Shown: positions 63,640-64,000 of the stretch, piece by piece
Position numbering within the stretch: position 1 is the first letter of the stretch
Layout: each line of letters opens with the position of its first letter
Assembly (NCBI GenBank): GCA_910574895.1
Contig: CAJTDQ010000010.1
Coordinates: 1-64,000, forward strand
From: Eubacteriaceae bacterium
GTDB lineage: Bacteria; Bacillota; Clostridia; Lachnospirales; Lachnospiraceae
DNA: 64,000 nt
Reading direction: 5' to 3'
The notes under the pieces: model-generated
What the model was told of the DNA's origin: nothing
Database searches by the model: none
What the model saw: the letters and a program-made list of their open reading frames with translations, nothing else
Position numbers and translations under genes: made by a program

Positions 63640-63726
63640 ACTTGAGTTGCATTAAGCACATCTGTGGAGAAACAGACCGGTGCCTTTGCTCGAGGTAGTC
63701 TGATTTGGTGAAGCAGATGGAAGGTA

Positions 63727-63764
63727 TGGTATTTGCCAATCATTGTGTGGTTGGAACGATACCA
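63727..63764 (+). promoter_or_regulatory. Structured 5' leader of rpsB
   Basis: TGGTAT (63727-63732) pairs with ATACCA (63759-63764). Inside, CCAATCA (63736-63742) pairs with TGGTTGG (63748-63754) with one wobble. The long leader and hairpin fit an r-protein autoregulatory site, but I do not recognise a named family. Confidence 0.5.
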
Positions 63765-63795
63765 AATATTATTTTAAAAACCAGGAGGTAGAAAA

Positions 63796-64000
63796 ATGGG
63801 CGTTATTTCAATGAAACAGTTATTAGAAGCAGGTGTTCATTTTGGACATCAGACAAGAAGATGGAACCCTAAGATGGCTCCATACATCTACACAGAAAGA
63901 AATGGTATCTACATCATCGACTTACAGAAGTCAGTAGGTAAAGTAGATGAAGCTTACAAAGCAGTTGCTGATATTGCAGCAGACGGTGGTACAGTTCTTT
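63796..64000 (+). CDS. rpsB: Small ribosomal subunit protein S2 (N-terminal part)
   Basis: The first 68 codons of S2 are present: [26 protein letters not shown] is the family start, and [17 protein letters not shown] is the second conserved block. The gene is cut by the end of the window. AGGAGG precedes the ATG. tsf is expected to follow outside the window. Confidence 0.96.
   Translation, partial: MGVISMKQLLEAGVHFGHQTRRWNPKMAPYIYTERNGIYIIDLQKSVGKVDEAYKAVADIAADGGTVL

Overview
The window is low-GC Firmicutes DNA. It is best read as a gut-type member of the Lachnospiraceae (Clostridia), although no rRNA is present to fix the genus. The evidence is the gene content and order: tig-clpP-clpX-lon-engB-DUF4364-lepA-hemW, hrcA-grpE-dnaK-dnaJ-prmA-rsmE, mtaB-ireB-ruvX-DUF1292-rnj, and comM-dprA-topA. 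Strong AGGAGG-type ribosome sites, a perfect CIRCE operator and Lys-rich secreted C-terminal modules fit the same group.

Layout. 1-6.5 kb: a secreted carbohydrate-binding-like protein, then an agr-type quorum-sensing locus. XRE, AgrA-like and AgrC-like genes lie on + and converge on an agrB-agrD pair on -. AgrD is a 46-residue peptide. 6.8-14.2 kb: carB, tRNA-Leu(UAG), and an envelope glycosylation-type operon (GT39-like, GtrA-like, FAD oxidoreductase). 14.2-15.4 kb: two large Y-shaped inverted-repeat elements between convergent genes, then a CYTH protein. 15.6-26.1 kb: DJ-1 protein and the proteostasis/translation cluster tig to hemW. 26.1-34.4 kb: an accessory block in the usual hemW-hrcA junction. 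It holds a probable type III (CptIN-like) RNA-protein toxin-antitoxin pair, MATE and MarR-DegV, alcohol and aldehyde dehydrogenases, another Y-shaped element, 75-bp tandem repeats and an acyltransferase. 34.5-46.6 kb: the HrcA/CIRCE heat-shock operon, a secreted protein with two nitrilase domains inserted before prmA, then prmA, rsmE, cysteine desulfurase and thiI. 46.7-59.1 kb: a His-less HPr-like protein, mtaB, ireB, ruvX, RNase J, methyltransferase, U32 peptidase, a SigK-like sigma factor, comM, dprA and topA. 59.1-63.6 kb: large hairpins, a 28-residue membrane peptide on -, then a short leader peptide plus terminator before a heterodimeric BmrCD-like ABC exporter. rpsB starts at 63796 and runs off the end.

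How it works together. The core genes cover protein folding and degradation (trigger factor, ClpXP, Lon, DnaK system), ribosome and tRNA maturation (EngB, LepA, PrmA, RsmE, ThiI, MtaB), RNA turnover (RNase J) and DNA uptake or topology (ComM, DprA, TopA). Accessory genes sit in the gaps between conserved blocks, most with their own promoter and terminator.

Most notable: (1) three ~290-340 bp Y-shaped elements, each beginning at a stop codon and all in the same relative orientation, two of them showing compensatory base-pair changes; (2) an AgrD predicted to make a serine lactone; (3) the RNA-terminator-toxin arrangement at 26.2-26.9 kb; (4) the leader-peptide attenuator before the ABC exporter; (5) the double-nitrilase secreted protein.
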